The translations under genes and the position numbers were made by a program. The notes under the pieces are model-generated. The model ran no database searches. It was not told the origin of the DNA and saw only the letters and a list, made by a program, of their open reading frames with translations. Positions 1 through 9,425 of a DNA stretch of 64,000 bases are shown here, in pieces; within the stretch, counting starts at the first letter, position 1, and each line of letters starts with the position of its first letter. Source of the stretch: Streptomyces cynarae (GTDB lineage: Bacteria; Actinomycetota; Actinomycetes; Streptomycetales; Streptomycetaceae); NCBI RefSeq assembly GCF_025642135.1, contig NZ_CP106793.1, positions 1,843,001 to 1,907,000 on the forward strand. Direction: 5' to 3'.

Positions 1-1659
1 CGTCGGCCTCCAGAGCGAACTGGTCGAAGACCTGCTCGCTGACGAACGGGTAGGTCGGCGCCTCGACGTAGCCGGCCCCGGCCAGGGCCCGGCCGACGCG
101 GCGGTGCAGCCGCTGCCGGTGGGTCAGACCGCGCCCGGACGGGGGCTTGGGCAGCGTGGAGGGCAGGTTCTCGTAGCCCTCCAGCCGGATGACCTCCTCG
201 GCCAGGTCGTTCGGCTCCGCCAGGTCCGGCCGCCAGGACGGCACGGTGACGATCAGCTCGTCCTGACCGTAGACGTCGCAGCCGACCTCCTGAAGGCGGC
301 GTACGACGGTCTCGCGGCCGTAGTGCACGCCCGCGACCTTGTCCGGGTGGTCGGCCGGCATGGCGATGGTGTGCGGGGCGGACGGCGCGATGATCTCGGT
401 GACGCCCGCGTCGGCGGTACCGCCCGCGAGCAGCACCAGCAGGTCGACCGTGCGCTGGGCGGCGGCGGAGGCGGCCAGCGGGTCCACGCCGCGCTCGAAG
501 CGGCGGGACGCCTCGGAGGACAGCTTGTGACGGCGCGCGGTGCGGGCGATGGAGACCTGGTTGAAGTGCGCGGCCTCGATGACGATCTCGGTGGTGGCGT
601 TCTCGAGGTCGATGGGGGTCTCCCCTGCTCGAGCGGAGTCGAGAGCTTGGGGGAGGTCGGCGATCTCGGTGTTGGCGCCGCCCATGACACCGGCGAGGCC
701 GATCGGGCCCCGGTCGTCGGTGATGACGAGGTCCTCGGCGTGCAGGGTGCGCGTCACGCCGTCGAGGGTGGTGAACTTCTCGCCCTCCTCGGCCCGGCGC
801 ACGCCGATCGTGCCCTGGACCAGCTTGCGGTCGTAGGCGTGCAGCGGCTGGCCGATCTCCATCATCACGTAGTTGGTGATGTCGACGGCGAGCGAGATCG
901 GGCGCATGCCGACCTTCTGCAGCCGACGCTGCAGCCAGATCGGGGAGCGGGCCTCGGGGTCGACGCCGGTCACCGTGCGGGCGGTGAAGCGGTCGCAGCC
1001 GAGGGGCTCGGAGATCTTCACCGGGTGGCCGAACGCGTTCGGCGCCGGCACGTCGAGCAGCGCGGGGTCGCGCAGCGGCAGGCCGTAGGCGATGGCGGTC
1101 TCGCGGGCGACACCGCGGATCGAGAGGCAGTCGCCGCGGTTGGCGGTGACGGCGATGTCGAGCACCTCGTCGACCAGCTCGAGCAGCTCGACGGCGTCCT
1201 TGCCGACCTCGGTGCCGGGCGGCAGCACGATGATGCCCTTGGTGCCGTCGTCACCCATGTTCAGCTCGTCGCTGGAGCAGATCATGCCGCGCGACATCCG
1301 GCCGTACGTCTTGCGCTCGGCGATCGCGAAGTCGCCGGGCAGGACCGCGCCGGGGAGGGCCACCACGACCTTGTCGCCGACGGCGAAGTTACGGGCGCCA
1401 CAGACGATCTCCTGGGGCTCGCCGGTGCCGTTGGCCTTGCCGACGTCGACGGTGCAGTAGCGGATCGGCTTCTTGAAGCCCTCCAGCTCCTCGATGGTCA
1501 GCACCTGGCCCACGACCAGCGGACCCGTGAGGTCGGCGCCGAGCTGCTCGACGGTCTCGACCTCCAGGCCGGCCGAAATCAGCTTGGCCTGCACATCGCG
1601 CCCGGTCTCCGTCGCCGGCAGGTCGACGTACTCCCGCAGCCAAGAAAGCGGGACCCGCA

Positions 1660-1660
<1 letters not shown>
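1..1660 (-). CDS. pheT: Phenylalanine--tRNA ligase beta subunit (C-terminus beyond window)
   Basis: PheT pairs with PheS in an alpha2-beta2 enzyme that charges tRNA-Phe in the cytoplasm; the beta subunit carries tRNA-binding and editing modules. About 553 N-terminal residues are visible. They begin [16 protein letters not shown] and include the N-terminal tRNA-binding-like domain ([11 protein letters not shown]... CGARNF), the B3/B4 editing region ([20 protein letters not shown]) and the B5 region ([19 protein letters not shown]). The ATG shares one base with the pheS stop (TGATG), so the two are translationally coupled. Oddity: a palindromic intergenic-type repeat sits inside the gene at 614-654 without breaking the frame. 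The 3' end lies off the left edge. Confidence 0.97.
614..654. repeat. REP-like palindromic repeat inside pheT
   Basis: The stretch has arms of the form TCCCC-TGCTCGAGC and TCGAGAGCT-TGGGGGA, an imperfect inverted repeat. From memory this resembles a dispersed Streptomyces intergenic element. Here it is read in frame within pheT and adds roughly a dozen residues ([16 protein letters not shown]) between the GGANTEI and [12 protein letters not shown] segments. Only one copy is seen in this window, so its identity as a repeat family rests on recall. Confidence 0.55.
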
Positions 1661-2820
<1,160 letters not shown>

Positions 2821-2824
2821 TCAC

Positions 2825-2842
2825 CGACTCGTGGACGAGTCG
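2825..2842 (-). promoter_or_regulatory. Short perfect hairpin in the pheS leader
   Basis: CGACTCG and CGAGTCG form a 7-bp perfect inverted repeat around a 4-base loop, 44 bases upstream of pheS. It could be an operator or part of an RNA leader. No T-box sequence or Phe-rich leader peptide was recognised, so the role is unknown. Confidence 0.35.
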
Positions 2843-2920
2843 TCTCCGGATATTGGGACGCAAAGGTGCCAATGGCCGAGTCTAACGGGGCTGGGGAAAG
2901 TGAATGCGCCCGTGGGTTGC

Positions 2921-4069
2921 TCAGGCCAGGTAAGCCGGTGCCCCCACGGGCAACGTAAATCGGAACTCGGCGCCGCCGCCGCGGGCGCGGCCGACCGTGA
3001 TGGTGCCGCCGTGGGCCTCGACGATGCCCTTGACGATATAGAGCCCGAGGCCCGTGCCCCCGCGCTTGCTGCCCCGCCAGAAGCGGGTGAAGACGCGGTT
3101 CATGGACTCCTCCGGGATGCCGGGGCCCTCGTCGCTCACCGTGACCGACGTGCCGGTGTCCTCACCTTCGCGGGGCGACACCGAGGGCGTGACGTCAATC
3201 GTGACGGTTCCCTCCCCGTGGCGCACGGCATTTTCGAGGAGGTTGCTGAGCACCTGGTCGATCTTGTCGGGGTCGGCCCAGAGGGCGGGCAGGGGCTGCT
3301 CGATGCGCAGCAGGAAACGGTCGGCGGGCTGCCCGGAGGCGACGTAGGCCTGGATGTGCCGTCCGACGGCCGCTCCCATGTCGACGGGCTGGCGGCGCAC
3401 CTCCAGCCGTCCGGAGTCGATCCGCGAGATGTCCAGCAGCTCGGCGATGAGCCGGGTGACCCGGTCCGCGTCGGCGTCGACGGTCTCCAGCATGAGCCGC
3501 TTCTGGTCGTCGGTGAAGCGTTCCCACTTGGCGAGGAGGGTGGCGGTGAAGCCCTTGACGGAGGTGAGCGGGGAGCGCAGTTCGTGGGCCACGGTCGCGA
3601 TCAGTTCGGCGTGGCTGCGTTCGGTGCGGCGGCGGGCCTCGGTGTCGCGGAGGGTGACGACCACGCGACGGATGGGCCCGGTGGGGCGGGCGCGCACATA
3701 GCGCGCGGACACGAGGACCTCGCGCCCCCCGGGCAGCAGGAGGTTGCGCTCCGGCTGCCGTACGCGGATCGTGAGCCCCCCGTAGGGGTCGGTCAGCTGC
3801 CACCAGCGCCGCCCCTCGAGATCTTCTAATGGCAGGACTCCGTCGAGCCGCTGTCCGAGGGCGTCGGCGGCGCGGACGGCGGTGATGCGTTCGGCGGCGG
3901 CGTTGAAGCAGATGACGCGCGCGTGCTCGTCGGCGATCACGAGCCCGTCGGGGAGGTCGTCCGGGTCGATGGCGAGCTCGGCGAGATCGCCGTGCCGGGA
4001 CCCGGGCGCGCGGTGCGCGTCCCGTGCCTCCGGTGCTCTGCTCGTACCGACCCTCATCCCCGTACCCAC
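2921..4069 (-). CDS. PAS-domain sensor histidine kinase
   Basis: Cytosolic-looking sensor kinase of 382 residues with no clear membrane segment. A PAS-like input domain (about residues 35-140, GLVIADEHARVICFNAAAERI) precedes a HisKA dimerisation domain with the phospho-acceptor His162 in HELRSPLTS. The C-terminal HATPase_c domain shows the N box (NLLENAVRHGEG), G1 box (VSDEGPGIP), F box (FTRFWRG) and G2 box (GTGLGLYIVKGI), so it should be active. No response regulator is adjacent, so its partner is unknown. It lies 37 bases downstream of the rRNA methyltransferase gene and may be co-transcribed with it. Confidence 0.93.
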   Translation of the reverse strand: MGTGMRVGTSRAPEARDAHRAPGSRHGDLAELAIDPDDLPDGLVIADEHARVICFNAAAERITAVRAADALGQRLDGVLPLEDLEGRRWWQLTDPYGGLTIRVRQPERNLLLPGGREVLVSARYVRARPTGPIRRVVVTLRDTEARRRTERSHAELIATVAHELRSPLTSVKGFTATLLAKWERFTDDQKRLMLETVDADADRVTRLIAELLDISRIDSGRLEVRRQPVDMGAAVGRHIQAYVASGQPADRFLLRIEQPLPALWADPDKIDQVLSNLLENAVRHGEGTVTIDVTPSVSPREGEDTGTSVTVSDEGPGIPEESMNRVFTRFWRGSKRGGTGLGLYIVKGIVEAHGGTITVGRARGGGAEFRFTLPVGAPAYLA

Positions 4070-4106
4070 CTCTCGTCAGGCCGTGGGCCCCGAGCCCGCC
4101 ACCCTA

Positions 4107-4967
4107 CTAGCCGTGAGTGACGGAGCGGCACCCTCCGGGGGCGCGCTGTGCACGGGCGGACGCGTAGAGACATACGGCCGCGGCGGTCGCGAGGTTCAGG
4201 CTCTCGGCCCTTCCGTGGATGGGCACACGGACCACGGCGTCGGCCAGCTCCCGCGTCTCCTCCGGCAGCCCCCATGCCTCGTTGCCGAACACCCAGGCGG
4301 TGGGCCCACCCATCGTGCCCTTGTCGAGCTCGTCGTCCAGGTCGTGGTCGCCCGCGCCGTCGGCGGCGAGGATGCGCACCCCGGCGTCCTTGAGCCCGGC
4401 CACGGCCCGCTCGACGGTGACGCCGACGGCGACGGGCAGGTGGAAGAGGGAGCCGACGGAGGCGCGGACGGCCTTGGGGTTGTACACGTCGACGGAGGCG
4501 TCGGTGAGGACGACGGCCTCGGCACCGGCGGCGTCGGCGCAGCGCAGGACGGTGCCGGCGTTGCCCGGGTCGCGCACGTGGGCGAGGACCGCGACCAGGC
4601 GGGGGCGGGCCCTGAGGATCGCGTCGAAGTCGGTGTCCAGGAACCGGCAGATCCCGACGAGGCCCTGCGGGGTCACGGTGGTGGAGATGTCGGCGATGAC
4701 CTGCTCCGCGGCGAGGTGGACGCGGGCGCCGGCGTCCCGGGCCGCCCCCACGATGTCCGGGTACCGCTCCGCCGCCTCCGGGGTGGCGAACAGCTCGACG
4801 AGGGTCGCCGTGCCCCCGCTGCGGTGCGCCGCGGCCTCCCGTACGGCCTGCGGCCCCTCCGCGAGGAACAGCCGCTCCTTGCCCCGGAAGTTCCGCTTCG
4901 CCAGCCGCCGCGCGGCGCCGACGCGGGGGGAGCGGGGGGAGATGAGCTCGGGGGTGGCGGGGGGCAT
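4107..4967 (-). CDS. SpoU/TrmH-family RNA 2'-O-ribose methyltransferase
   Basis: A SPOUT-superfamily enzyme that methylates a ribose 2'-OH in rRNA or tRNA with SAM. The 286-residue protein has the N-terminal substrate-binding domain (RNFRGKERLFLAEGPQAVREA) and the knotted SpoU core: motif 1 (AHVRDPGNAGTVLRCADAAGA), motif 2 (WVFGNEAWGLPEE) and motif 3 (VRVPIHGRAESLNLATAAAVCLY). I chose the ATG at 4967 (MPPATPELIS), although the frame stays open further upstream to 5045. It sits between the ribosomal protein operon and the sensor kinase. The exact target nucleotide cannot be told from sequence. Confidence 0.92.
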   Translation of the reverse strand: MPPATPELISPRSPRVGAARRLAKRNFRGKERLFLAEGPQAVREAAAHRSGGTATLVELFATPEAAERYPDIVGAARDAGARVHLAAEQVIADISTTVTPQGLVGICRFLDTDFDAILRARPRLVAVLAHVRDPGNAGTVLRCADAAGAEAVVLTDASVDVYNPKAVRASVGSLFHLPVAVGVTVERAVAGLKDAGVRILAADGAGDHDLDDELDKGTMGGPTAWVFGNEAWGLPEETRELADAVVRVPIHGRAESLNLATAAAVCLYASARAQRAPGGCRSVTHG

Positions 4968-5176
4968 GCGGTTCACTTTCGGAAGCTCAGGGGTTTCTGT
5001 GGCGTGACAGCCGGCCTCTTTTCCGCCGCGACGGCTCCCAGCCACGACGGCGGACCTGGGACCCTCACGCCCTCAAGGCAGTGCGGGGAGGTGCCGAACT
5101 GGGCGTCGCGACGCGCAGCGTGTCGTGCCGTATCGCGGGGGGGCGTCGCTTACCGGCGCTCGCAGGGGGCAGACAC

Positions 5177-5216
5177 AACCGGACCCGCAGGCCGTCGTAA
5201 GCCTGCGGGTCCGGTT
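5177..5216 (-). terminator. Terminator of the infC-rpmI-rplT operon
   Basis: A perfect 16-bp stem (5177-5192 with 5201-5216, AACCGGACCCGCAGGC) with an 8-base loop lies 35 bases beyond the rplT stop. There is no U tract, as is usual for Streptomyces terminators. Confidence 0.85.
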
Positions 5217-5250
5217 CACATCCGGCTGAAGCCGGCGCGGCGCCGTGGCG

Positions 5251-5634
5251 TCACGCGGCCTTGGGCGCGTTCACGTCCGACGGCAGGGCCTTCTGCGCGA
5301 CCTCGACGAGCGCGGCGAACGCACCCGCGTCGTTGACGGCCAGCTCAGCGAGGATCTTGCGGTCGACCTCGACGTTCGCGGCCTTCAGACCCTGGATGAA
5401 GCGGTTGTAGGTGATGCCGTTGGCGCGGGCAGCGGCGTTGATGCGCTGGATCCACAGCTGACGGAAGTCGCCCTTGCGCTTCTTGCGGTCGTTGTAGTTG
5501 TAGACCAGCGAGTGGGTGACCTGCTCCTTGGCCTTGCGGTACAGGCGCGAACGCTGACCGCGGTAGCCGGAGGCCTGCTCGAGGATCGCCCGGCGCTTCT
5601 TGTGGGCGTTGACTGCCCGCTTGACGCGTGCCAC
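5251..5634 (-). CDS. rplT: 50S ribosomal protein L20
   Basis: L20 is a primary 23S rRNA-binding protein needed early in 50S assembly, and in several bacteria it also represses its own operon. The 127-residue protein matches the family throughout: [39 protein letters not shown], then [21 protein letters not shown] and [17 protein letters not shown]. It is the third gene of infC-rpmI-rplT, 113 bases after rpmI, and is followed by a strong terminator. Confidence 0.99.
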   Translation of the reverse strand: MARVKRAVNAHKKRRAILEQASGYRGQRSRLYRKAKEQVTHSLVYNYNDRKKRKGDFRQLWIQRINAAARANGITYNRFIQGLKAANVEVDRKILAELAVNDAGAFAALVEVAQKALPSDVNAPKAA

Positions 5635-5747
5635 TTGTTAACTCCTTGTAGCGGGGCCGTGGTGGTCCTCACACGGCCCGAAACGATTGGGTCCCGGTCC
5701 TGACGTACGTACGGCGCGGACTGATCAGAAGATCAAGCGCCGTGGCG

Positions 5748-5942
5748 TCACTTGCCGAGAAGCTTCTTGATCTTCTTGGTGTCACCCGGGGCCATCTCGG
5801 CGTTGCCGGTGAGGCGACGCGTCAGACGGGACGACTTGTGCTCGAGCAGGTGGCGCTTGCCGGCGCGCTCACGGAGCACCTTGCCGGAGCCGGTGACCTT
5901 GAAGCGCTTGCTGGCACCGCTGTGCGACTTGTTCTTCGGCAT
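5748..5942 (-). CDS. rpmI: 50S ribosomal protein L35
   Basis: Small basic ribosomal protein of 64 residues with the family signature [24 protein letters not shown] and the lysine-rich end [15 protein letters not shown]. It is preceded by a structured 184-base gap after infC, which suggests separate control or processing of the rpmI-rplT part of the transcript. Confidence 0.99.
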   Translation of the reverse strand: MPKNKSHSGASKRFKVTGSGKVLRERAGKRHLLEHKSSRLTRRLTGNAEMAPGDTKKIKKLLGK

Positions 5943-5967
5943 AGCGCCGTTCTCTCCTCGTCGGTGG

Positions 5968-6007
5968 CGCTCCGGTGCCCGGTCGTTAAACCGGGCACGA
6001 TGGAGCG
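5968..6007 (-). promoter_or_regulatory. Two-part RNA hairpin just upstream of rpmI
   Basis: GTGCCCGGT (5975-5983) and ACCGGGCAC (5990-5998) form a perfect 9-bp stem with a 6-base loop. An outer CGCTCC/GGAGCG helix (5968-5973 with 6002-6007) encloses it. It lies 26 bases upstream of the rpmI start. It is a candidate leader for L20/L35 autoregulation or an RNase processing site. Confidence 0.5.
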
Positions 6008-6105
6008 TCGCTCTTGTATCGGTTACATCCTGGGACTGGCGTCCCGGGCTTTCCGGGGTCCGTACGTCCGCCCAGCGGCGGTCGTACGTCCGTACGTCCG
6101 GCTCC

Positions 6106-6125
6106 CCCGGGGCTCACGCCCCGGG
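6106..6125 (-). terminator. Hairpin immediately after infC (partial terminator/attenuator)
   Basis: CCCGGGGC and GCCCCGGG form a perfect 8-bp stem with a 4-base loop, starting one base after the infC stop. Between it and rpmI lie several CGTACGTC direct repeats (about 6061-6098). It may reduce read-through or stabilise the infC mRNA end. Confidence 0.5.
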
Positions 6126-6126
6126 A

Positions 6127-6774
6127 TCAGGCCTCGGCGGATGCCTCGGCCGGGGCCTCGGCGGTCTCGGCGTCGGCGGGGTTCTGCGAGCGGCCGGGGT
6201 TGGCCTTCGCAGACGCCTTGCGGGCCTCCTGCGCCTGACGGGCCTCGGCCATCGCCTCGGTCTTCTTCTTGTGCGGACCGAGAACCATGATCATGTTGCG
6301 GCCGTCCTGCTTCGGGTTCGACTCCACGAAACCGAGGTCCTGGACGTCCTCCGCGAGACGCTGCAGCAGTCGGTAGCCCAGCTCGGGGCGGGACTGCTCG
6401 CGGCCACGGAACATGATCGTGATCTTGACCTTGTCGCCCTGCTTGAGGAACCGGACGACGTGACCCTTCTTGGTGTCATAGTCGTGCGGGTCGATCTTCG
6501 GCCGGAGCTTCATCTCCTTGATGACCGTGTGCGCCTGGTTCTTGCGCGCCTCACGGGCCTTCATGGCCGACTCGTACTTGAACTTCCCGTAGTCCATGAG
6601 CTTGCACACGGGCGGACGGGCGTTCGCCGCGACCTCGACCAGGTCCAGGTCGTACTCCTGCGCAAGCTCCAGGGCCTTGGCAAGCGGCACGATGCCGACC
6701 TGCTCGCCACTGGGACCGACAAGTCGCACCTCGGGAACGCGAATCCGGTCGTTGATGCGGGGCTCGGCGCTGAT
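6127..6774 (-). CDS. infC: Translation initiation factor IF-3 (non-canonical ATC start)
   Basis: IF-3 binds the 30S subunit, prevents subunit joining and proofreads the start codon. The conserved N-terminal domain begins [24 protein letters not shown], and the C-terminal domain includes [18 protein letters not shown] and [13 protein letters not shown]. An Ala/Glu-rich tail ends the 215 residues. No ATG or GTG lies near the homologous start. An ATC codon at 6774-6772 does, four bases after a GAGGAGG Shine-Dalgarno. Rare AUU/AUC starts are the known basis of IF-3 autoregulation in other bacteria. The open frame continues upstream to 7077, but those residues do not look like IF-3. Confidence 0.93.
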   Translation of the reverse strand: MSAEPRINDRIRVPEVRLVGPSGEQVGIVPLAKALELAQEYDLDLVEVAANARPPVCKLMDYGKFKYESAMKAREARKNQAHTVIKEMKLRPKIDPHDYDTKKGHVVRFLKQGDKVKITIMFRGREQSRPELGYRLLQRLAEDVQDLGFVESNPKQDGRNMIMVLGPHKKKTEAMAEARQAQEARKASAKANPGRSQNPADAETAEAPAEASAEA

Positions 6775-7144
6775 GGATCCTCCTCGGTAGCACCTACGGC
6801 CGCCTGGCGGACGGCCGCGTATATGTCTGGGTTGACATAAGGACCAACCGTCACGGCGCATGAAAAATGCCCCGGACGGTACACAGGCGGGACTCCGAAC
6901 CTTCCGGAGCACCGCCGCGGTGGACCGCGGGGCGCGATTTCGGGCGACTCCACCGTCCGTACGGAACGGTGGTGGCCGCCTGACCGGTGACCCGCCGCCC
7001 CACGGGGCGGCCAGGTGGGAGATCGGAGCCTCCACTTGTGGGCCGGGCAACCAGGTGTCCGGCCGGTCGTCAGTCAAGGCTAGCAGCTTCGGTCGGCCAG
7101 GGCTAATTCAGGCGAACGCACGTCCGGCACCTATCGTGTGGTGC
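6775..7144. other. Divergent leader/promoter region between infC and the DUF1844 gene
   Basis: About 370 bases without a convincing gene. The infC side holds the GAGGAGG ribosome site and a GGCCG...CGGCC dyad near 6800-6815, with an overlapping short frame ([17 protein letters not shown]) whose coding status is unclear. The DUF1844 side has no recognised operator. Confidence 0.4.
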
Positions 7145-7540
7145 ATGAGTGACACCTCCCCCTCGGAATCCGAGGCCCCCACGGAATCCCCGGATTCCGC
7201 CGCGCAGCCCGACTTCGACGCCATGACCCGCGACATCGCGGAGGTGCCCGCGGTCGAGGTGATCGTGACGGTCGCCGTCAACCTGATGAGCGCCGCCGCC
7301 GTGAAGCTCGGTCTCACCGAGGAGGGCGACAAGTACAAGGACCTGGACGAGGCCCGCAAGCTGGTGCATGCCCTCGCCGGGCTGCTCGACGCGAGCGCGA
7401 CGGAGATCAGCTCCTTCCACGCGGCTCCGCTGCGCGACGGCCTGAAGTCGCTGCAGCTGGCGTTCCGCGAGGCGTCCGTCGTCCCGGACGAGCCGGGCCA
7501 GGGCCCGGGCGAGAAGTACACCGGGCCGATCTACGGCTAG
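7145..7540 (+). CDS. DUF1844 family protein
   Basis: A 131-residue protein with an acidic disordered N-terminus (to about residue 25) followed by the DUF1844 core: VPAVEVIVTVAVNLMSAAAVKLGLTEEGDKYKDLDEARKLVHALAGLL. The core looks all-helical. The family is widespread in actinobacteria and has no established function. The ATG at 7145 is chosen over the longer open frame because the upstream part lacks a ribosome site and has atypical composition. It stands divergent to infC. Confidence 0.9.
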   Translation: MSDTSPSESEAPTESPDSAAQPDFDAMTRDIAEVPAVEVIVTVAVNLMSAAAVKLGLTEEGDKYKDLDEARKLVHALAGLLDASATEISSFHAAPLRDGLKSLQLAFREASVVPDEPGQGPGEKYTGPIYG

Positions 7541-7567
7541 CGCCTACCCGCGACCGTACGAAGATCG

Positions 7568-8299
7568 TCACGAACGCACGAACAAGGGCTCGCCCGGAGG
7601 CGTCGCTCCGGCCGGCAGGACTGCCAGGTCGAGGCCGCGCACCAGGCGGGCCCTCAGTGTGTCGTCGGCGGCCATCCGCTCGGCCACGGCGCGTGCGGCC
7701 TGGGCCGGGTCCGCCGCCGGGTCCAGGACGAGCGCGAGGATGCCGTCGGCCCGGCCCGGGCCGAGGTAGGCGCGCCGCACGGCGGGCTCGGCGGCCACGG
7801 CAGACCGTACGGCGCCGGTGACGGCCGGATCGGCGAGCGGGTCGGTCGTCGTACGGCCCTCGGCGAGGGCGAGCAGCGCGGGGCCGGTCAGTTCGAACGG
7901 CACCGGCCCGGACAGGTCCAGCACGATCGTGTCGGCCTTCTCGTGCGCGGCGGCCTGGAGGGCCTGGTGCAGCGGGACGGCGACCGGGCGGGCCGCAGGA
8001 TCCCAGCGGGCCAGCGCGTAGGTTGAGGTGAAGGCGGGCAGGGCGGTGCGGCCGCCGGCCTTCAGGGTCGGTACGGCCATCTCGCTGGTCTTCTCGCGGC
8101 GCAGCCCCTTCTCGTCCTCCTCCACCTCGCCGAGGACCGCGACGACGGGGACGAGGAGCCGTGCGCCCTTCAGCGCCTCGAGAACGGGCCCCACGGCGGT
8201 GCGGTCCTCGGCCCAGGCGGCGAGCGCCGCGCTCAGCCGGGGGTCGGCCGAACCGTCGTCGTCGGAGAAGCCGGAGTCGGGAATGTTCTTGTTCGCCAC
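7568..8299 (-). CDS. SseB-family protein
   Basis: About 243 residues. The middle resembles the SseB N-terminal domain (ARLLVPVVAVLGEVEEDEKG... EMAVPTLKAGGRTALPAFTSTYALARWDP), and a second half has a similar fold (QAAAHEKADTIVLDLSGPVPFELTGPALLALAEG). The function of actinobacterial SseB-like proteins is not established. Start candidates are GTG 8299 (VANKNIPDSGFSDDDG), used here, and GTG 8305. The 3' end faces the DUF1844 gene with a 27-base gap. Confidence 0.82.
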   Translation of the reverse strand: MANKNIPDSGFSDDDGSADPRLSAALAAWAEDRTAVGPVLEALKGARLLVPVVAVLGEVEEDEKGLRREKTSEMAVPTLKAGGRTALPAFTSTYALARWDPAARPVAVPLHQALQAAAHEKADTIVLDLSGPVPFELTGPALLALAEGRTTTDPLADPAVTGAVRSAVAAEPAVRRAYLGPGRADGILALVLDPAADPAQAARAVAERMAADDTLRARLVRGLDLAVLPAGATPPGEPLFVRS

Positions 8300-8450
8300 G
8301 GTCACCGACCCTATCGGGGGGTCTTCACCGGAGTCGTGCCGCCCCTGAGGCACGGCGGTCACCGCTCTCACCGGTTTCTCAGCGTCTCCTGACACACCTC
8401 TCACGCCCGTCCCACGGCGTGCACAGCACGGGTGAAGACCATCGGCGGCC

Positions 8451-9401
8451 ATGGAGTCCTCGAGAGCCCGCCGTCGCCGCCGCGCCCGCGCCCGCCGGCG
8501 CCGGTCGTTGTTCTGTACGGCGCTGGCGGCAGCCGTCGTGGCCGGCGGTACGGCGACGGGGACGGTCTACCTGAGGGAGCGGGCGCACGCCGACGCGGAC
8601 GCCGTATCGTCGGCGTCGTCGGTGACGCCCTCGGCGTCGGCCTCGTCGAGCCAGGAGGCATCGGTGGAACCTGCCGCGGAACCCTCGATGGACCGCGACG
8701 CGCTGCTGAAGCGGGCGATGGCGTCGGTGGCCGTCGAGGACACGGCGGACGCGGCCGTGGCGGTCCTCTCGATGGACTCCGGGGAGAGCGCCGCGTACGG
8801 CGACGGCACCTTCGACACGGCGAGCATCGTGAAGGTGGACATCCTGGCGGCGCTGCTGCTCCAGGCGCAGGACGCCGGCCGGCACCTGACCGTGCAGGAG
8901 AAGGCGTACGCCACGGCGATGATCGAGAACAGCGACAACGCGTCCGCGTCGCAACTGTGGACCGCGATCGGGGGCGCCGACGGCCTGGACAGCGCGAACA
9001 AGCGCTTCGGCCTGACGGACACGGTCGGTGGTGAGGGCGCGCTGTGGGGGCTCACGCAGACCACGGCGGCGGACCAGCTGACCCTGCTCCGGCAGGTGTT
9101 CGAGGACGACTCGCAGCTGAGCGGGGCCTCGCGGTCCTTCCTGCGGGGGCTCATGGGCGACATCGCCGAGGATCAGCGGTGGGGGGTTTCCGCGGCGGCG
9201 GACGGCTCCGCGTGGGCGCTGAAGAACGGATGGCTGGCGCGGAGCACGACCCGGCTGTGGGACGTCAACAGCATCGGACGGGTCACGGCCGGCGGGCGCG
9301 ACTTCCTGGTGGCGGCGCTGTCCGACGGGAACTCGACGAAGGAGAAGGGCATTTCGGTGGTGGAGGCCGCGGCGCGAGCGGCCGTGGCCGTCTTCGGGTG
9401 A
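8451..9401 (+). CDS. Exported serine hydrolase, class A beta-lactamase-like fold
   Basis: A 316-residue protein with a very Arg-rich N-terminus, one hydrophobic segment (FCTALAAAVVAGGTATGTVYL, about residues 21-41) and a Ser/Ala linker, so probably exported or membrane-anchored. The catalytic-like motifs are in order: SxxK as S-I-V-K (DTASIVKVDILAALLL), SDN (MIENSDNASASQLW) and a K-N-G triad (ALKNGWLAR) in place of KTG. This pattern suits a penicillin-recognising hydrolase; a true beta-lactamase activity is not assured. The gene converges on the mycosin-like gene with a 24-base gap. Confidence 0.85.
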   Translation: MESSRARRRRRARARRRRSLFCTALAAAVVAGGTATGTVYLRERAHADADAVSSASSVTPSASASSSQEASVEPAAEPSMDRDALLKRAMASVAVEDTADAAVAVLSMDSGESAAYGDGTFDTASIVKVDILAALLLQAQDAGRHLTVQEKAYATAMIENSDNASASQLWTAIGGADGLDSANKRFGLTDTVGGEGALWGLTQTTAADQLTLLRQVFEDDSQLSGASRSFLRGLMGDIAEDQRWGVSAAADGSAWALKNGWLARSTTRLWDVNSIGRVTAGGRDFLVAALSDGNSTKEKGISVVEAAARAAVAVFG

Positions 9402-9425
9402 GAGCGCCGCGGCACAGCGGGTCGC

